DNA of 39,057 nucleotides from DATEVL01 sp035471625 (GCA_035471625.1 DATIPT010000173.1:1-39057), one strand, 5' to 3'; shown: positions 7,386 to 16,315, numbered from the stretch's first letter. Notes: a model not told the origin generated them from the letters alone. Numbers and translations: made by a program.

Positions 7386-8153
7386 ATGTTGAGTCGACTG
7401 GGCTGGGCCCGTTCCCGCCGCAAACGCAAGCCGCTTCCGCCGTCCGTCCTCGCCGTCCTTGAGAGTCGCGTCGCCTACTATCGGTTGTTGCCGCCGAGCG
7501 AGCAGCAAGAGCTGCGCGGCATGCTCCAGGTGCTCCTGGGCGAAGTCTCGTTCGAACCCGGGGCTGGCCTCGAGAGGGTCGAAGACGAGATGCGCATCCT
7601 GATTGCGGCCCAGGCGAGCGTCCTCCTGCTGCACCGTCCGCTCAGGGATCTGCCGGATCTGCGGACGGTCATCGTCTACCCCGGTGTCTATCAGGCGCGC
7701 GAGCGACTGCACACGGATGAGGGTGTCGAGTTCGAGGCGGACGAGGAGCGCTTCGGGGAGGCCTGGGCGCACGGCGTGTTGTTGTTCTCGTGGGAGGACG
7801 TCGTCTACGACGCCGAGCACATCGACGATGCTCAGAACATTGTCTTCCACGAGGTGGCACACACCCTCGACGAGCAGAACCGAGCCGCCGAGGGGATTCC
7901 GCTGCTTCTGGACGGTGATCTGGGATCCCGCTGGGAACCCATCTTCGGGTCGGCGTTCGAACAGCATCAGCGCGCCGTCCGTCGGCGGCGTCGGACCCGG
8001 CTCGACGAGTACGGGGCCGAGGATCGGGCCGAGTTCTTCGCCGTCGCCACGGAAGCCTTTCTGGAGGACGCCGTCGCGTTCCGAGGCGCGTATCCGCAAC
8101 TCTACGACCTGCTGCGTGACTTCTATCACCTCGATCCGGCCGCCTTCGCCTAG
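7386..8153 (+). CDS. mtfA: MtfA-like zinc peptidase (M90 family)
   Basis: A 255-residue soluble protein close in length to MtfA of enteric bacteria. The zinc site is HEVAH at 155-159 (NIVFHEVAHTLD), with a likely third ligand Glu223 in EFFAVATEAF, as in the M90 family. In E. coli MtfA binds the repressor Mlc and has aminopeptidase activity; no Mlc homologue is seen here, so the target is unknown. It stands between the DUF389 gene and a Zn/Mn importer; the metal context is suggestive only. Start ATG 7386 has a weak ribosome site. Confidence 0.85.
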   Translation: MLSRLGWARSRRKRKPLPPSVLAVLESRVAYYRLLPPSEQQELRGMLQVLLGEVSFEPGAGLERVEDEMRILIAAQASVLLLHRPLRDLPDLRTVIVYPGVYQARERLHTDEGVEFEADEERFGEAWAHGVLLFSWEDVVYDAEHIDDAQNIVFHEVAHTLDEQNRAAEGIPLLLDGDLGSRWEPIFGSAFEQHQRAVRRRRRTRLDEYGAEDRAEFFAVATEAFLEDAVAFRGAYPQLYDLLRDFYHLDPAAFA

Positions 8154-8226
8154 GGCGGGGTCGGCCGACCCGACCGGTGGACTTCACCGCGCTCCTTTGT
8201 GATATCAATGAAGGTGGATGGCCTTG

Positions 8227-9144
8227 ATGCGACCGCTGCGAACGATCCTTGTTCTGGGGGCCCTCGCGGCCTGGAGTGCCGCGTGTGCCCCGGCCTCCAG
8301 CGATCAGACGCCGATCGATGCCCTGACCGAGGTCGGCCTCGCCCCGGGGGAGCGGCTGCAGGTGGCGGCGACGACTTCCATCGCTGCCGACATCGTGCAA
8401 GCCGTTGGCGGCGAGGCGGTTTCGCTGACGACGATCCTGGCGCCAGGTCTCGATCCGCATGACTATGAGCCGACGTTTCGAGAGATCCAGAACCTCGCCG
8501 AGATGGACGCCGTCTTCCTCTCCGGGCTGGGCCTTGAGGCTGTGATGGAGCAGGCCATCGTCGACAGCGGTGTGCAGGCGCCGAGGATTTCTCTCTCGGA
8601 GGGGATCGAAGGACCCGCCGATCCTCACGTGTGGCTCAACCCGCGCCTCATCTTGACCTGGGTGGACAACGCCGCGCGCGCTCTGAGCGCCCTCGATCCG
8701 ACCCATGCCTCCGAGTACACCGCCCGCGCCCGGGCCTACCAAGCGCAGGTCGAGGCCCTCGATCGGGATTTGGAATTCCTGGTGAACCAGATCCCGCCTC
8801 AGGATCGCAAGATCGTCTCGGAGCACGAGATGCTCGGAAACCTGGCGGATCGCTACGACCTCAAGGTAGTCGGGAGTTTGATCCCGTCGACGAGCAGCGC
8901 CGCCGAGCCTTCACCACGCGATCTGGCGACTCTGCAGACCCTGATGGATTCTCAGGACGTGCACGTCATCGTCGTTGCGGTCTCGTCCCCGGCCACCCTG
9001 GCGGAGACCCTTGCGTGGGATCGCGGAGCCGATGTCGTCCGAATCTTCGTCGAGTCGCTGAGCGAAGCGGGTGGGCCGGCCGACACCTATCTGCGCTTGA
9101 TGGAGTACAATCTCGACGCGATCGTCGATGCCTTGAAGCGCTGA
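8227..9144 (+). CDS. Zinc/manganese ABC transporter substrate-binding lipoprotein
   Basis: A 305-residue exported lipoprotein of the cluster A-I metal-binding family (ZnuA/PsaA/MntA type). Signal peptide with lipobox ending at Cys20 (SAAC). Predicted metal ligands are His78 (LDPHDYEP), His134 (ADPHVWLNP), His200 (VSEHEML) and an acidic residue near Glu276 (RIFVESLSEAG). The His-rich loop of classical ZnuA is absent. Three histidines with one acid favour zinc, but Mn cannot be excluded. The start is ATG 8227, with AAGGTGG nine bases upstream; the ATG at 8218 abuts that ribosome site. First gene of a three-gene importer operon with ATPase (9160) and permease (9978). Confidence 0.9.
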   Translation: MRPLRTILVLGALAAWSAACAPASSDQTPIDALTEVGLAPGERLQVAATTSIAADIVQAVGGEAVSLTTILAPGLDPHDYEPTFREIQNLAEMDAVFLSGLGLEAVMEQAIVDSGVQAPRISLSEGIEGPADPHVWLNPRLILTWVDNAARALSALDPTHASEYTARARAYQAQVEALDRDLEFLVNQIPPQDRKIVSEHEMLGNLADRYDLKVVGSLIPSTSSAAEPSPRDLATLQTLMDSQDVHVIVVAVSSPATLAETLAWDRGADVVRIFVESLSEAGGPADTYLRLMEYNLDAIVDALKR

Positions 9145-9159
9145 GGCTCCCCCGACGTC

Positions 9160-9981
9160 ATGCCCCAAAGCACGGTTCGTCCTCCCGAGCACGACCCCAA
9201 GGCTCCCTCGCTGGTTGTCGATCGGCTTTCGGTCCGGTACAACGGCACGATCGCCTTGCAGGAGCTGACGTTCGACTTGCCCGCCGGGCGGCGCCTGGCC
9301 GTCGTCGGCCCGAATGGCGCCGGGAAGACGACCCTGTTCAACGCCATCGCCGGGATGCACCGACCGGATTCGGGCACGGTTCGGATCTTCGGACATCCCC
9401 CCGGTGGAGACACGTGCATCGCCTACGTCCCCCAGCGAAGCCAGATCGATTGGAAGTTCCCGGTGACGGCGGCCGAGGTCGTGATGATGGGCCGGATCCG
9501 CGAGATCGGTCCGCTGCGCTGGCCCACCCGGCGCGACTGGGTCGTCGTCCGCGAAGCGCTCGACCGGGTCGGCCTGGGAGACGCCGCCGGACGATCGCTC
9601 GGAGAACTTTCCGGCGGGCAACAGCAGCGCGTGTTCCTGGCTCAGGCCCTCGCTCAGGAGGCCGAACTCGTCCTGCTCGATGAGCCGTTCACCGGCCTCG
9701 ACTTCCCGAGTCTCGAGGCCCTGTTCGCGATCCTCGACGACCTGCGTGACGCCGGCGTGACCGAGTTGATCGCGACCCACGACCTGAACCTGGCTGCCGA
9801 GCGATTCGACACCGTCATGCTCGTCAACCGACGCCTGATCGCCTTCGGCCCGCCGGGCGGCGTCCTGACCCGCGAGAACCTGGTGGCCGCCTACGGGGGC
9901 CATGTCCACATCCTGCCAGAAGGCGATGGTCTTCTCGTCCTGACCGACACCTGCTGCGAAGGCGACGAGGTCGAAGATTGA
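9160..9981 (+). CDS. Zinc/manganese ABC transporter ATP-binding protein
   Basis: A 273-residue cytoplasmic ATPase of a metal importer. Walker A GPNGAGKT (50-57), Q-loop VPQRSQIDW (91-99), signature LSGGQQQRV (151-159), Walker B LVLLDEPFTGLD (171-182) and H-loop THD (207-209). The Q-loop context matches ZnuC/MntB-type proteins. It starts 15 bases after the binding protein and overlaps the permease by four bases, so the three are one operon. Confidence 0.92.
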   Translation: MPQSTVRPPEHDPKAPSLVVDRLSVRYNGTIALQELTFDLPAGRRLAVVGPNGAGKTTLFNAIAGMHRPDSGTVRIFGHPPGGDTCIAYVPQRSQIDWKFPVTAAEVVMMGRIREIGPLRWPTRRDWVVVREALDRVGLGDAAGRSLGELSGGQQQRVFLAQALAQEAELVLLDEPFTGLDFPSLEALFAILDDLRDAGVTELIATHDLNLAAERFDTVMLVNRRLIAFGPPGGVLTRENLVAAYGGHVHILPEGDGLLVLTDTCCEGDEVED

Positions 9982-10808
9982 CCGAGTGGCTTTCGTTCCT
10001 CACCGAACCGTTCACCTACCCGTTCATGCTCCGGGGACTGGCGGCGGCGTTGACCGTTGGCGTCGTTTGTCCGGTGTTGGGCGCCTACGTCGTCTTGCGC
10101 GGCATGGCGTTCTTCGGTGACGCCCTGGCGCACATCATCCTGCCGGGAGTAGTCGCCGCCTTCCTGCTCGGGTGGCCGGTCGTCAGCGGCGCCCTGATCG
10201 TCGGGATCGCTGCGGCCTTGCTGATCGGAGCCATCAGCCGCCGGTCCGAGATCCGCGAAGACACCGCCATCGGGGTGGTGTTCGCCGGGTGCTTCGCCCT
10301 CGGGATCGCCCTGCTCTCGGTGCGGCGCGGCTACGCCGTCGACCTGACGCATATCCTCTTCGGCAACCTGCTGGCCGTGTCGGTCCAGGACCTGGCGCTG
10401 ACGGCGATCCTCGGCGGGCTGGCGCTGCTCGCCGTGGTGGCGCTGTACAAGGAGTTCCTGGTGCTTTCGTTTGACCCCCTGCTGGCGAGCACCCTGCGCC
10501 TTCCGGTCCGCCGGTTGCAGAATCTAATGCTGATCCTGCTGGCCGTGGTCATCGTCGTCTCGATCCAGGCGGTCGGCGTGGCGCTCGTCCTGGCGATGCT
10601 CGTGACCCCGGCGGCGGCGGCGTATCTGCTCACCCGGCGCCTGCCGGTCATGATGCTCGCCGGGGCGGCGATCGGGGCGCTCTCGGCCTTCTTGGGTCTG
10701 GTGCTTTCGTACTACACCAACGTCCCGTCCGGCCCGGGGATCGTCCTGACGGCGACGGCCTTCTTCTTCCTGGCGCTGGTCTTCCGGCGGCGGCCTCGGA
10801 CGGCCTGA
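9978..10808 (+). CDS. Zinc/manganese ABC transporter permease
   Basis: A 276-residue membrane permease of the ABC-3 family with about eight hydrophobic segments. Typical motifs are GAYVVLRGMAFFGDALAHIILPG near the N-terminus and VGVALVLAMLVTPAAAAYLL later on. Translation appears to start at TTG 9978, overlapping the TGA of the ATPase gene (TTGA); the next Met is residue 17, inside the first conserved block. It forms the channel through which the ATPase drives metal delivered by the lipoprotein. Confidence 0.9.
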   Translation: MTEWLSFLTEPFTYPFMLRGLAAALTVGVVCPVLGAYVVLRGMAFFGDALAHIILPGVVAAFLLGWPVVSGALIVGIAAALLIGAISRRSEIREDTAIGVVFAGCFALGIALLSVRRGYAVDLTHILFGNLLAVSVQDLALTAILGGLALLAVVALYKEFLVLSFDPLLASTLRLPVRRLQNLMLILLAVVIVVSIQAVGVALVLAMLVTPAAAAYLLTRRLPVMMLAGAAIGALSAFLGLVLSYYTNVPSGPGIVLTATAFFFLALVFRRRPRTA

Positions 10809-10950
10809 CACCCGCACCCCGCTCCAATCCCCAGCCTCGAACCGACTTGGCCGATGCCCAGTCCTCACCCGCGAGCCGTTCTCGGCCCGGCGGCCCTGAC
10901 TCACCGCCGCGCCCGCCAGCGGGTCGGTGGTCGGACGCGTCGATGGGTGC

Positions 10951-10956
10951 TACACT
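10951..10956 (+). promoter_or_regulatory. Extended -10 box before the HExxH membrane protein gene
   Basis: TGC-TACACT (TACACT 10951-10956) lies 16 bases before the ATG at 10973. There is no clear -35. The mRNA leader would be only about 10 bases. Confidence 0.45.
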
Positions 10957-10972
10957 CCCCCGGAGCGCGGAC

Positions 10973-12844
10973 ATGAGCGAGATCGATCCCATCGCCCAAG
11001 CCGCGGACCTGATCCGCTCCGGCCGCCGTGAAGAGGCGCGGCCCATCCTGGCGCGGTATCTTCAGTCCCACCGCGATTCCGTGGACGCCTGGTTGCTGAT
11101 GTCGATGTGCATCAGCGATCGGGCGCGCCAGATCGATTGCCTGAATCAGGTCCTGCGCCTGCAGCCCGACCATGCGCTCGCCCGCTCGCGGCTGGCGAAG
11201 CTGACGAGCGGGACTGGGCCGGTGAGCACCTGGCCCGCGCCGGAAGCGCCGCTGCCGGCCTCGACCCCACCTCCGTCGCCGCCCAAAGTGCCTCCGTTCG
11301 CAACACCGTCCGCTGATGGCCCGGTCCGGCCCTTCGATGTCGCCCTGGAGGAGCCCGAGGCGGCGCCGGCCGCCCCGCCGGTGCCGCCGCGACGGGGCGA
11401 CGGCTTGGGCCCGATCCTCTTCATCGGAGCCCTGGTGGCGGGGATGTGCGTGGTCGCCGCCGTGATCGGATTCTTCTTCGCCTCCAACCGCCAGGCCCAG
11501 CAGCAGCAGGCCTTCAACGCCGCCGCCACCGTCGCCGCCTTCACCCTGCCGCCGACCTGGACACCGACTACCACCCCGACGATCACGCCGACTCCGTCTC
11601 CCAAGCCCACGGCCACCGTCACACCCACACCGACGCCGCCGATCCCGAATCCCACGATCCTGGCCGAAATGGATCTTGTCCAGCGGGAGGTCTCCGACAT
11701 CCGCGGCCTAGAGCCGCTGTCGTCCGGGATCCCTAGGTTCCTTCTCTCCAAGTTCCGGGTCCGTCCGGTCCTCGAAGCCAGCTTCGCGGCGAATGGAGGA
11801 TCGCGGGAAGCCTTGACCGATGAAGCCCGCGTCCTGAGCGCCCTCGGCCTGATCAAGCCGACCTACGACCTCTACACCAATGCTCTCAACGGCCTGACCG
11901 ACAGCCTCGGCGGCTTCTACTTCCCCTGGAACGATGAGCTGTATGTGATCGGGACGCGGTTCTCCGGGATCGAGCGGTTCATCTTCTCGCACGAGTACGC
12001 CCATGCGCTCACCGATCAGCACTTCGACATCGGCAATCTGGGTGTCTACCCGCTGTGCCTGGGCGATTCCCAGCGCTGTCAGGCGATCCGCGCCCTGGTC
12101 GAAGGCGATGCGACGCTGGTGATGAACCAGTGGTGGGAGCAGTACGCCAACCCCCAGGACTACATCGACATCCTCAACTATCGCCCGCCGGCCCAGACGC
12201 TGCCGGAGCAATTCCCCCCGCCCTATGTCCTGCGCGACAGCCAGTTCCCGTACGTCGAGGGGCTCGCGTTTGTCGAGGCCTTGTACGCTCGAGGGAGCTG
12301 GGCGCGGGTCAATCAGGCCTTCGGTGACCTGCCCGAGAGCACAGAGCAGATCCTGCATCCCCCCAAGTATTTCGCCGGCGAGGCGCCGGTTCCGATGGCC
12401 GAGACGTCCATGGACAACGTGCTGGGCCCCGACTGGCGGCTGCTCGACAGCAACAGCCTCGGCGAGTGGATGACCTACCTGCTTCTCGCCTATGGCGCCG
12501 ACGTGGATGCCCAGGTCGACGACGCCGCGGCGCGCACAGCCGCCAACGGTTGGGGCGGAGACCGCTACCAGGTCTACTACAACGACGCAACCGACCAGAC
12601 CATCCTGGCCGCCCGGTGGGCCTGGGACACCCAGGCCGACGCAAACGGCTTCATCAACGCAATGAAGGACTACCTTGGCGAGCGGTTCGGCGGCAACGAG
12701 CTCCCCTCGGCCCGCGGGGACTGCTGGGAGGCCAATGCGCAACGGACCTGCCTGTACACCTCCGGTCGCGTGGTCTTGTGGCTGCTGGCGCCGGATGCGT
12801 CGATGATCGAAGCCGTCCTGGCCCGCTTCCCCACTTTCCGCTAG
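10973..12844 (+). CDS. Membrane-anchored HExxH metallopeptidase-like protein with TPR-like N-terminus
   Basis: A 623-residue protein in four parts. Residues 5-78 form a TPR-like helical unit (LIRSGRREEARPILARYL... LNQVLRLQPDHALARSRLAKL). There follow a Pro-rich stretch (90-140), one membrane segment (145-170) and a Thr/Pro linker (190-226). The large exterior domain has SHEYAH at 339-344 (zinc ligands His340, His344) and Glu378 in EGDAT as a likely third ligand, giving a gluzincin-like site. I infer a cell-surface zinc peptidase with a cytoplasmic TPR tail; no named family is recognised. The start is ATG 10973, with GGAG upstream and a -10 box before it; the frame is open further upstream but only through low-complexity sequence. 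Downstream of the metal importer, on the same strand. Confidence 0.75.
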   Translation: MSEIDPIAQAADLIRSGRREEARPILARYLQSHRDSVDAWLLMSMCISDRARQIDCLNQVLRLQPDHALARSRLAKLTSGTGPVSTWPAPEAPLPASTPPPSPPKVPPFATPSADGPVRPFDVALEEPEAAPAAPPVPPRRGDGLGPILFIGALVAGMCVVAAVIGFFFASNRQAQQQQAFNAAATVAAFTLPPTWTPTTTPTITPTPSPKPTATVTPTPTPPIPNPTILAEMDLVQREVSDIRGLEPLSSGIPRFLLSKFRVRPVLEASFAANGGSREALTDEARVLSALGLIKPTYDLYTNALNGLTDSLGGFYFPWNDELYVIGTRFSGIERFIFSHEYAHALTDQHFDIGNLGVYPLCLGDSQRCQAIRALVEGDATLVMNQWWEQYANPQDYIDILNYRPPAQTLPEQFPPPYVLRDSQFPYVEGLAFVEALYARGSWARVNQAFGDLPESTEQILHPPKYFAGEAPVPMAETSMDNVLGPDWRLLDSNSLGEWMTYLLLAYGADVDAQVDDAAARTAANGWGGDRYQVYYNDATDQTILAARWAWDTQADANGFINAMKDYLGERFGGNELPSARGDCWEANAQRTCLYTSGRVVLWLLAPDASMIEAVLARFPTFR

Positions 12845-12870
12845 CGGGCCGCCGTGTGGCCCCAGCCCGC

Positions 12871-14640
12871 ATGATCCCTGCTGAGCAAGACCTCCGGTCA
12901 TGGCCGCCGGTCACACCGCTGGACTGGATCGCGGTGAGCCAACGTTGGTTGTGGCTGGCGGCCCTGCCGATCGTGGCGGGTCTGGCGGGAGCAGCGACAC
13001 GCCCCCTGATCATCCTGAGCGCCGGCTGGGTCGGGTTCGCGCTGGCGATGAGCATCGCCCGAGTGACCGGCGTCAGTTCCCGGCGCGTGGTCCATGCCGC
13101 CGCCGGGGTCGACTCGGCCTTCGCCGTCGGTGCCCTCGCGCTCTCGGGTGGGTTGGCCAGCCCGCTGTGGTGGACCCTCCTGGTCGGGGGCCTCGGGGTG
13201 GCGCTGCAAGACCGCGTCCGGAGGGCGATCGTGACGACGACGATCGCCTTGGCGACCGCCGCCATCGTCGCCGTCGGGATTCACCCGGCCGGGCTCGCTG
13301 CCGCTGCCCCGGTACTGCTCATGGCCATCGCCGTCGCCCTCAGCTTGGCCGGATTGCTCTGGCCAGCGGTCCGCGTCCGCCGGGAGGCCTTGGCTACCGG
13401 GCGCGCGCAAGGGATCGCCGTCCGCGAGGCCCGGCAGCGGGACCGGGAGCACATGGTCCGATGGCTCGAGCTGATTGGGCGGCTCAGCGCCACCCTCGAT
13501 CATGAGCGCGTCCTCGACCTCGCCCTCGAACTGGCCTCGGCCGGACTGCTGGACCCGGAAGCCGAGCCCGAGCGTCTGGTCGGGTTGCTCCTTCTGCGGG
13601 CCGGCGATCGGGCCCGCATCGTCTCGGGGAGAGGCTTGCCGGCGGAGGATTGGCGTCTCGACTTCCGCGTCGATCGCGGCCTGATCGGTGAGACGATTCA
13701 ACGGGGCATCGCGCTGCGCCGTCGAGGCGCCATCGGCGACGGCGAACTCAAACGAATCACGGGGATGTCGGAATGTCGTTCCTTGTTGACGGCGCCCCTG
13801 AGTCATGAGGGCGAGACGATTGGCGTCATGCTCTTCGGGCACCCTTCCCCGGATGCCTTCGGTGAAGAACAGGCGATGCTGCTCGCCGCAATGGCGGAAC
13901 AGACGATGATCGCCCTTCAGAATGCCCGGCGCTTCCAGGATCTGGGAGACGAGCGCGACCGGATCCAGGAGCTCCAGGAGGAGGCCCGGCGCCGGCTGGC
14001 GCGCGATCTGCATGACGGGCCGACCCAATCGATGGCGACGATCGCCATGCGGGCCTCGTTCGCCCGGCGCCTGCTCGAGCGCGACGCCGACGCCGCCAAC
14101 GATGAGATGCGAAAGGCGGAGGAGCTGGCCCGCCGAACGACGCGCGAAGTCCGCCACATGCTCTTCACCCTGCGACCGCTGATCCTCGAATCGCAGGGCC
14201 TGGCGAGCGCGCTCCATCAGCTGGGGGACAAGACCGAAGATCTGACCGGCCACCCGGTCCTGCTCGCCCTGGAGGACGAGGCGATCGCCGGCCTCGATGC
14301 CGGCTCTCAGGGCCTGGTCTTCTTTATCGCCGAGGAGGCCGTCCACAATGCCCGCAAGCACGCCGAGGCCGAGCACGTCTGGGTCCGAATGTGGCGTGGC
14401 GAAGGAGAGATCGTCCTAGAGATTGAAGATGACGGGGTCGGCTTCAACGTCGGCGCGGTCGATGCCTCGTATGCCCAACGGGGGAGTCTCGGGATGGTAA
14501 GCATGCGCGAGCGGACGCAACTCCTGGGTGGGACCCTGACCGTCGAGTCGCAGGAAGGGCGGGGGACCCTCGTCCGTTTGCGGGTCCCGGTGAGCACCAG
14601 CCCGAGCCCGGAGCCGGGACCGGCGCGCTCCGAAGGCTAG
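12871..14640 (+). CDS. GAF-domain sensor histidine kinase, NarL-partner type (HisKA_3)
   Basis: A 589-residue membrane kinase. Residues 20-170 contain about six hydrophobic segments, followed by a helical linker, a GAF domain (about 200-355), the HisKA_3 phospho-acceptor ARDLHDGPTQSM (His381) and an ATPase domain with N-box EEAVHNARKHAEA, DDGVGF and GSLGMVSMRERTQLLGG. Such kinases phosphorylate LuxR/NarL-type response regulators. None is encoded nearby, so it is an orphan here. The start is ATG 12871, 27 bases after the stop of the peptidase gene; the frame is open further upstream only as out-of-frame reading through that gene. Confidence 0.88.
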   Translation: MIPAEQDLRSWPPVTPLDWIAVSQRWLWLAALPIVAGLAGAATRPLIILSAGWVGFALAMSIARVTGVSSRRVVHAAAGVDSAFAVGALALSGGLASPLWWTLLVGGLGVALQDRVRRAIVTTTIALATAAIVAVGIHPAGLAAAAPVLLMAIAVALSLAGLLWPAVRVRREALATGRAQGIAVREARQRDREHMVRWLELIGRLSATLDHERVLDLALELASAGLLDPEAEPERLVGLLLLRAGDRARIVSGRGLPAEDWRLDFRVDRGLIGETIQRGIALRRRGAIGDGELKRITGMSECRSLLTAPLSHEGETIGVMLFGHPSPDAFGEEQAMLLAAMAEQTMIALQNARRFQDLGDERDRIQELQEEARRRLARDLHDGPTQSMATIAMRASFARRLLERDADAANDEMRKAEELARRTTREVRHMLFTLRPLILESQGLASALHQLGDKTEDLTGHPVLLALEDEAIAGLDAGSQGLVFFIAEEAVHNARKHAEAEHVWVRMWRGEGEIVLEIEDDGVGFNVGAVDASYAQRGSLGMVSMRERTQLLGGTLTVESQEGRGTLVRLRVPVSTSPSPEPGPARSEG

Positions 14641-14687
14641 CCCAACTGCAGCCGGACTTCCATGAGCGAGCCGGAGGACCGCCGCAC

Positions 14688-15119
14688 GTGCGCAGCCTGA
14701 GCCGCTTTGCCTGGATCGCCGTCGGGCTGGCAGCGTTCGTCTGGCTTGCCTTGGAGGACCGCGGCTTGATGGCCGTCCAACTGTTGGCGGCTGGGCTCGC
14801 CGGGTGCGGACTCCTGACGGCGCGGGCGCGGCGCCCCGGGGGCGTGCGAGGGCGATGGTGGGTTGTCGGCGGCGTGGCGGCCGGCGCGCTGGTCGGCCCG
14901 GTCGCCGTTCTCTTGATCCTGCTCAAGACCGGGGCCCATGCCCATCCCGAACCCGATTTCACCGTCGCAGAAGTGGAGACGGTGGTGGCGCGATTCCCCC
15001 TGTGGCTTCTGGTCGGCGGGATCGCTGGAGGGGGCGCGGCGCTGCTCGAGCGCTCGTACCCCGGCGGAGAAGCGGCGCAAGATCGCCGAGGTACAATCCA
15101 TCCAGAGAAGAGAGCATGA
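14688..15119 (+). CDS. Small membrane protein of unknown function
   Basis: A 143-residue protein starting at GTG 14688, with GGAGG ten bases upstream. It has about four hydrophobic segments (near 8-25, 28-45, 58-82 and 103-120), with a His/Pro/acidic stretch between the last two (GAHAHPEPDFTVAEVE). I do not recognise the family. It overlaps the next gene by four bases (ATGA at 15116), so it is co-translated with the zinc-ribbon protein and follows the histidine kinase by 47 bases. A role linked to the kinase is possible but not shown. Confidence 0.65.
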   Translation: MRSLSRFAWIAVGLAAFVWLALEDRGLMAVQLLAAGLAGCGLLTARARRPGGVRGRWWVVGGVAAGALVGPVAVLLILLKTGAHAHPEPDFTVAEVETVVARFPLWLLVGGIAGGGAALLERSYPGGEAAQDRRGTIHPEKRA

Positions 15120-15355
15120 GCGACCAGGGCGTCGATGCGATCTACATCTGTGCCAACTGCATGCTGCCCGGAGAGGATGCCGGACCATGCCCGCGTTGTG
15201 GGCGGGCGCGGATCGGTTGCCGTCCGGGAGACCCGGATGATCCCTGTCGCCGGCCCTGGATCGACGGAGGGGGTCAGGTGAGAACCCGGGCGCCTCTGTG
15301 GTGGCTGCGCAAGACTGTGACCTCACTCGCTGAGGCCATCGGCCGCTCGGGCTAG
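15116..15355 (+). CDS. Small zinc-ribbon protein
   Basis: A 79-residue protein. Near the N-terminus are two Cys pairs, CANC (about 13-16) and CPRC (about 25-28), in the arrangement of a zinc ribbon, with two further cysteines (IGC, DPC) in a following RxGCRPGDPDDPC segment. The C-terminus is amphipathic (WWLRKTVTSLAEAIG). The start ATG overlaps the stop of the membrane protein and has AGAGAAGAGAG before it. It lies 20 bases upstream of trxB. A structural or redox-sensing role is possible; nothing in the sequence decides between them. Confidence 0.6.
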   Translation: MSDQGVDAIYICANCMLPGEDAGPCPRCGRARIGCRPGDPDDPCRRPWIDGGGQVRTRAPLWWLRKTVTSLAEAIGRSG

Positions 15356-15375
15356 GACCACGGGACGAGGAACGT

Positions 15376-16299
15376 ATGGCGAAGGAGCGGGTTGTCATTC
15401 TGGGCTCGGGACCGGCCGGTCTGGCGGCCGCGCTGTACACCGCCCGGGCGGATCTCGAGCCCCTGATCATCTCGGGAAGCCAGCTAGGCGGGCAGGTCTC
15501 GATCACGTATGAGGTCGAGAACTACCCCGGATTCCCGGAAGGCACGACCGGGCCGGAGCTCGTGGAACGGATGCAGAAGCAGGCCGAGCGGTTCGGCGCG
15601 CGGCTCGTGGTGGATGAGGTCGTCGAGGTCGATTTCCGATCTGGACCTCCGTTCCATCTGAAGACCTACGCCGATGCCATTGAGGCGGAGTCGGTTATCG
15701 TGTGTACCGGCGCCTCGCCCCGCCGTCTGGGAGTACCCGGGGAAGAGGCGATGATCGGCAAGGGCGTTTCCTTCTGCGCGACCTGTGACGGCTTCTTCTT
15801 CCGCGACAAGGAAGTCGTGGTCGTAGGCGGAGGCGACAGCGCCATTGAGGAAGGCCTGTTCCTGACCCGGTTCGCCAAACGGGTGCGGGTCATTCACCGG
15901 CGCGACGAACTGCGGGCCGGCGAAACCCTGAAGCGGCGAGCCGAGGCCAACGAGAAGATGAGCTTCGTGTGGGACACGGTCGTCGAGGAAGTCGCCGGCA
16001 ATGGAAAGGTGGAGGCGGTCCTGGTGCGCAATGTCAAGACCGACGCACGCGAGCGGTTGGACGCCGATGGCGTGTTCATCTACATCGGCCACTACCCCAA
16101 CACCGATCTCTTCCGCGGCCAGCTGGAACTGGACGACCACGGATACATCAAGACCAATGACAGGATGATGACGAGCGTCGAAGGCGTCTTCGCCGCCGGG
16201 GAGGTTCAGGACGCGGTCTACCGCCAGGTCTCGACCTCGGTCGGGCAGGGCGCGGCGGCGGCGATGATGCTGGAGCGCTGGCTGGCCAGCCGGGAATGA
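15376..16299 (+). CDS. trxB: Thioredoxin reductase
   Basis: A 307-residue flavoprotein that moves electrons from NAD(P)H through FAD to a dithiol. FAD site GSGPAGLAAALYTARA (10-25), redox-active CATC (Cys134 and Cys137), a second dinucleotide site GGGDSAIEE (151-159), and HRRDELRA, whose arginines favour NADPH. The late FAD motif reads VFAAGEV where most have GDV. Length is typical of low-molecular-weight TrxB. GAGGA lies just before ATG 15376. No thioredoxin gene is adjacent. It belongs to the same-strand run from the histidine kinase to the hydrolase. A related ferredoxin- or F420-dependent reductase is less likely given the HRRD motif. Confidence 0.9.
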   Translation: MAKERVVILGSGPAGLAAALYTARADLEPLIISGSQLGGQVSITYEVENYPGFPEGTTGPELVERMQKQAERFGARLVVDEVVEVDFRSGPPFHLKTYADAIEAESVIVCTGASPRRLGVPGEEAMIGKGVSFCATCDGFFFRDKEVVVVGGGDSAIEEGLFLTRFAKRVRVIHRRDELRAGETLKRRAEANEKMSFVWDTVVEEVAGNGKVEAVLVRNVKTDARERLDADGVFIYIGHYPNTDLFRGQLELDDHGYIKTNDRMMTSVEGVFAAGEVQDAVYRQVSTSVGQGAAAAMMLERWLASRE

Positions 16300-16315
16300 A
16301 GGACCGGAGGGCGGC

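Noticed and set aside
12898..14376. Antisense open frame of about 490 codons opposite the histidine kinase
   Set aside because: No protein-like hydrophobic or motif pattern, whereas the plus strand encodes a full kinase with all boxes.
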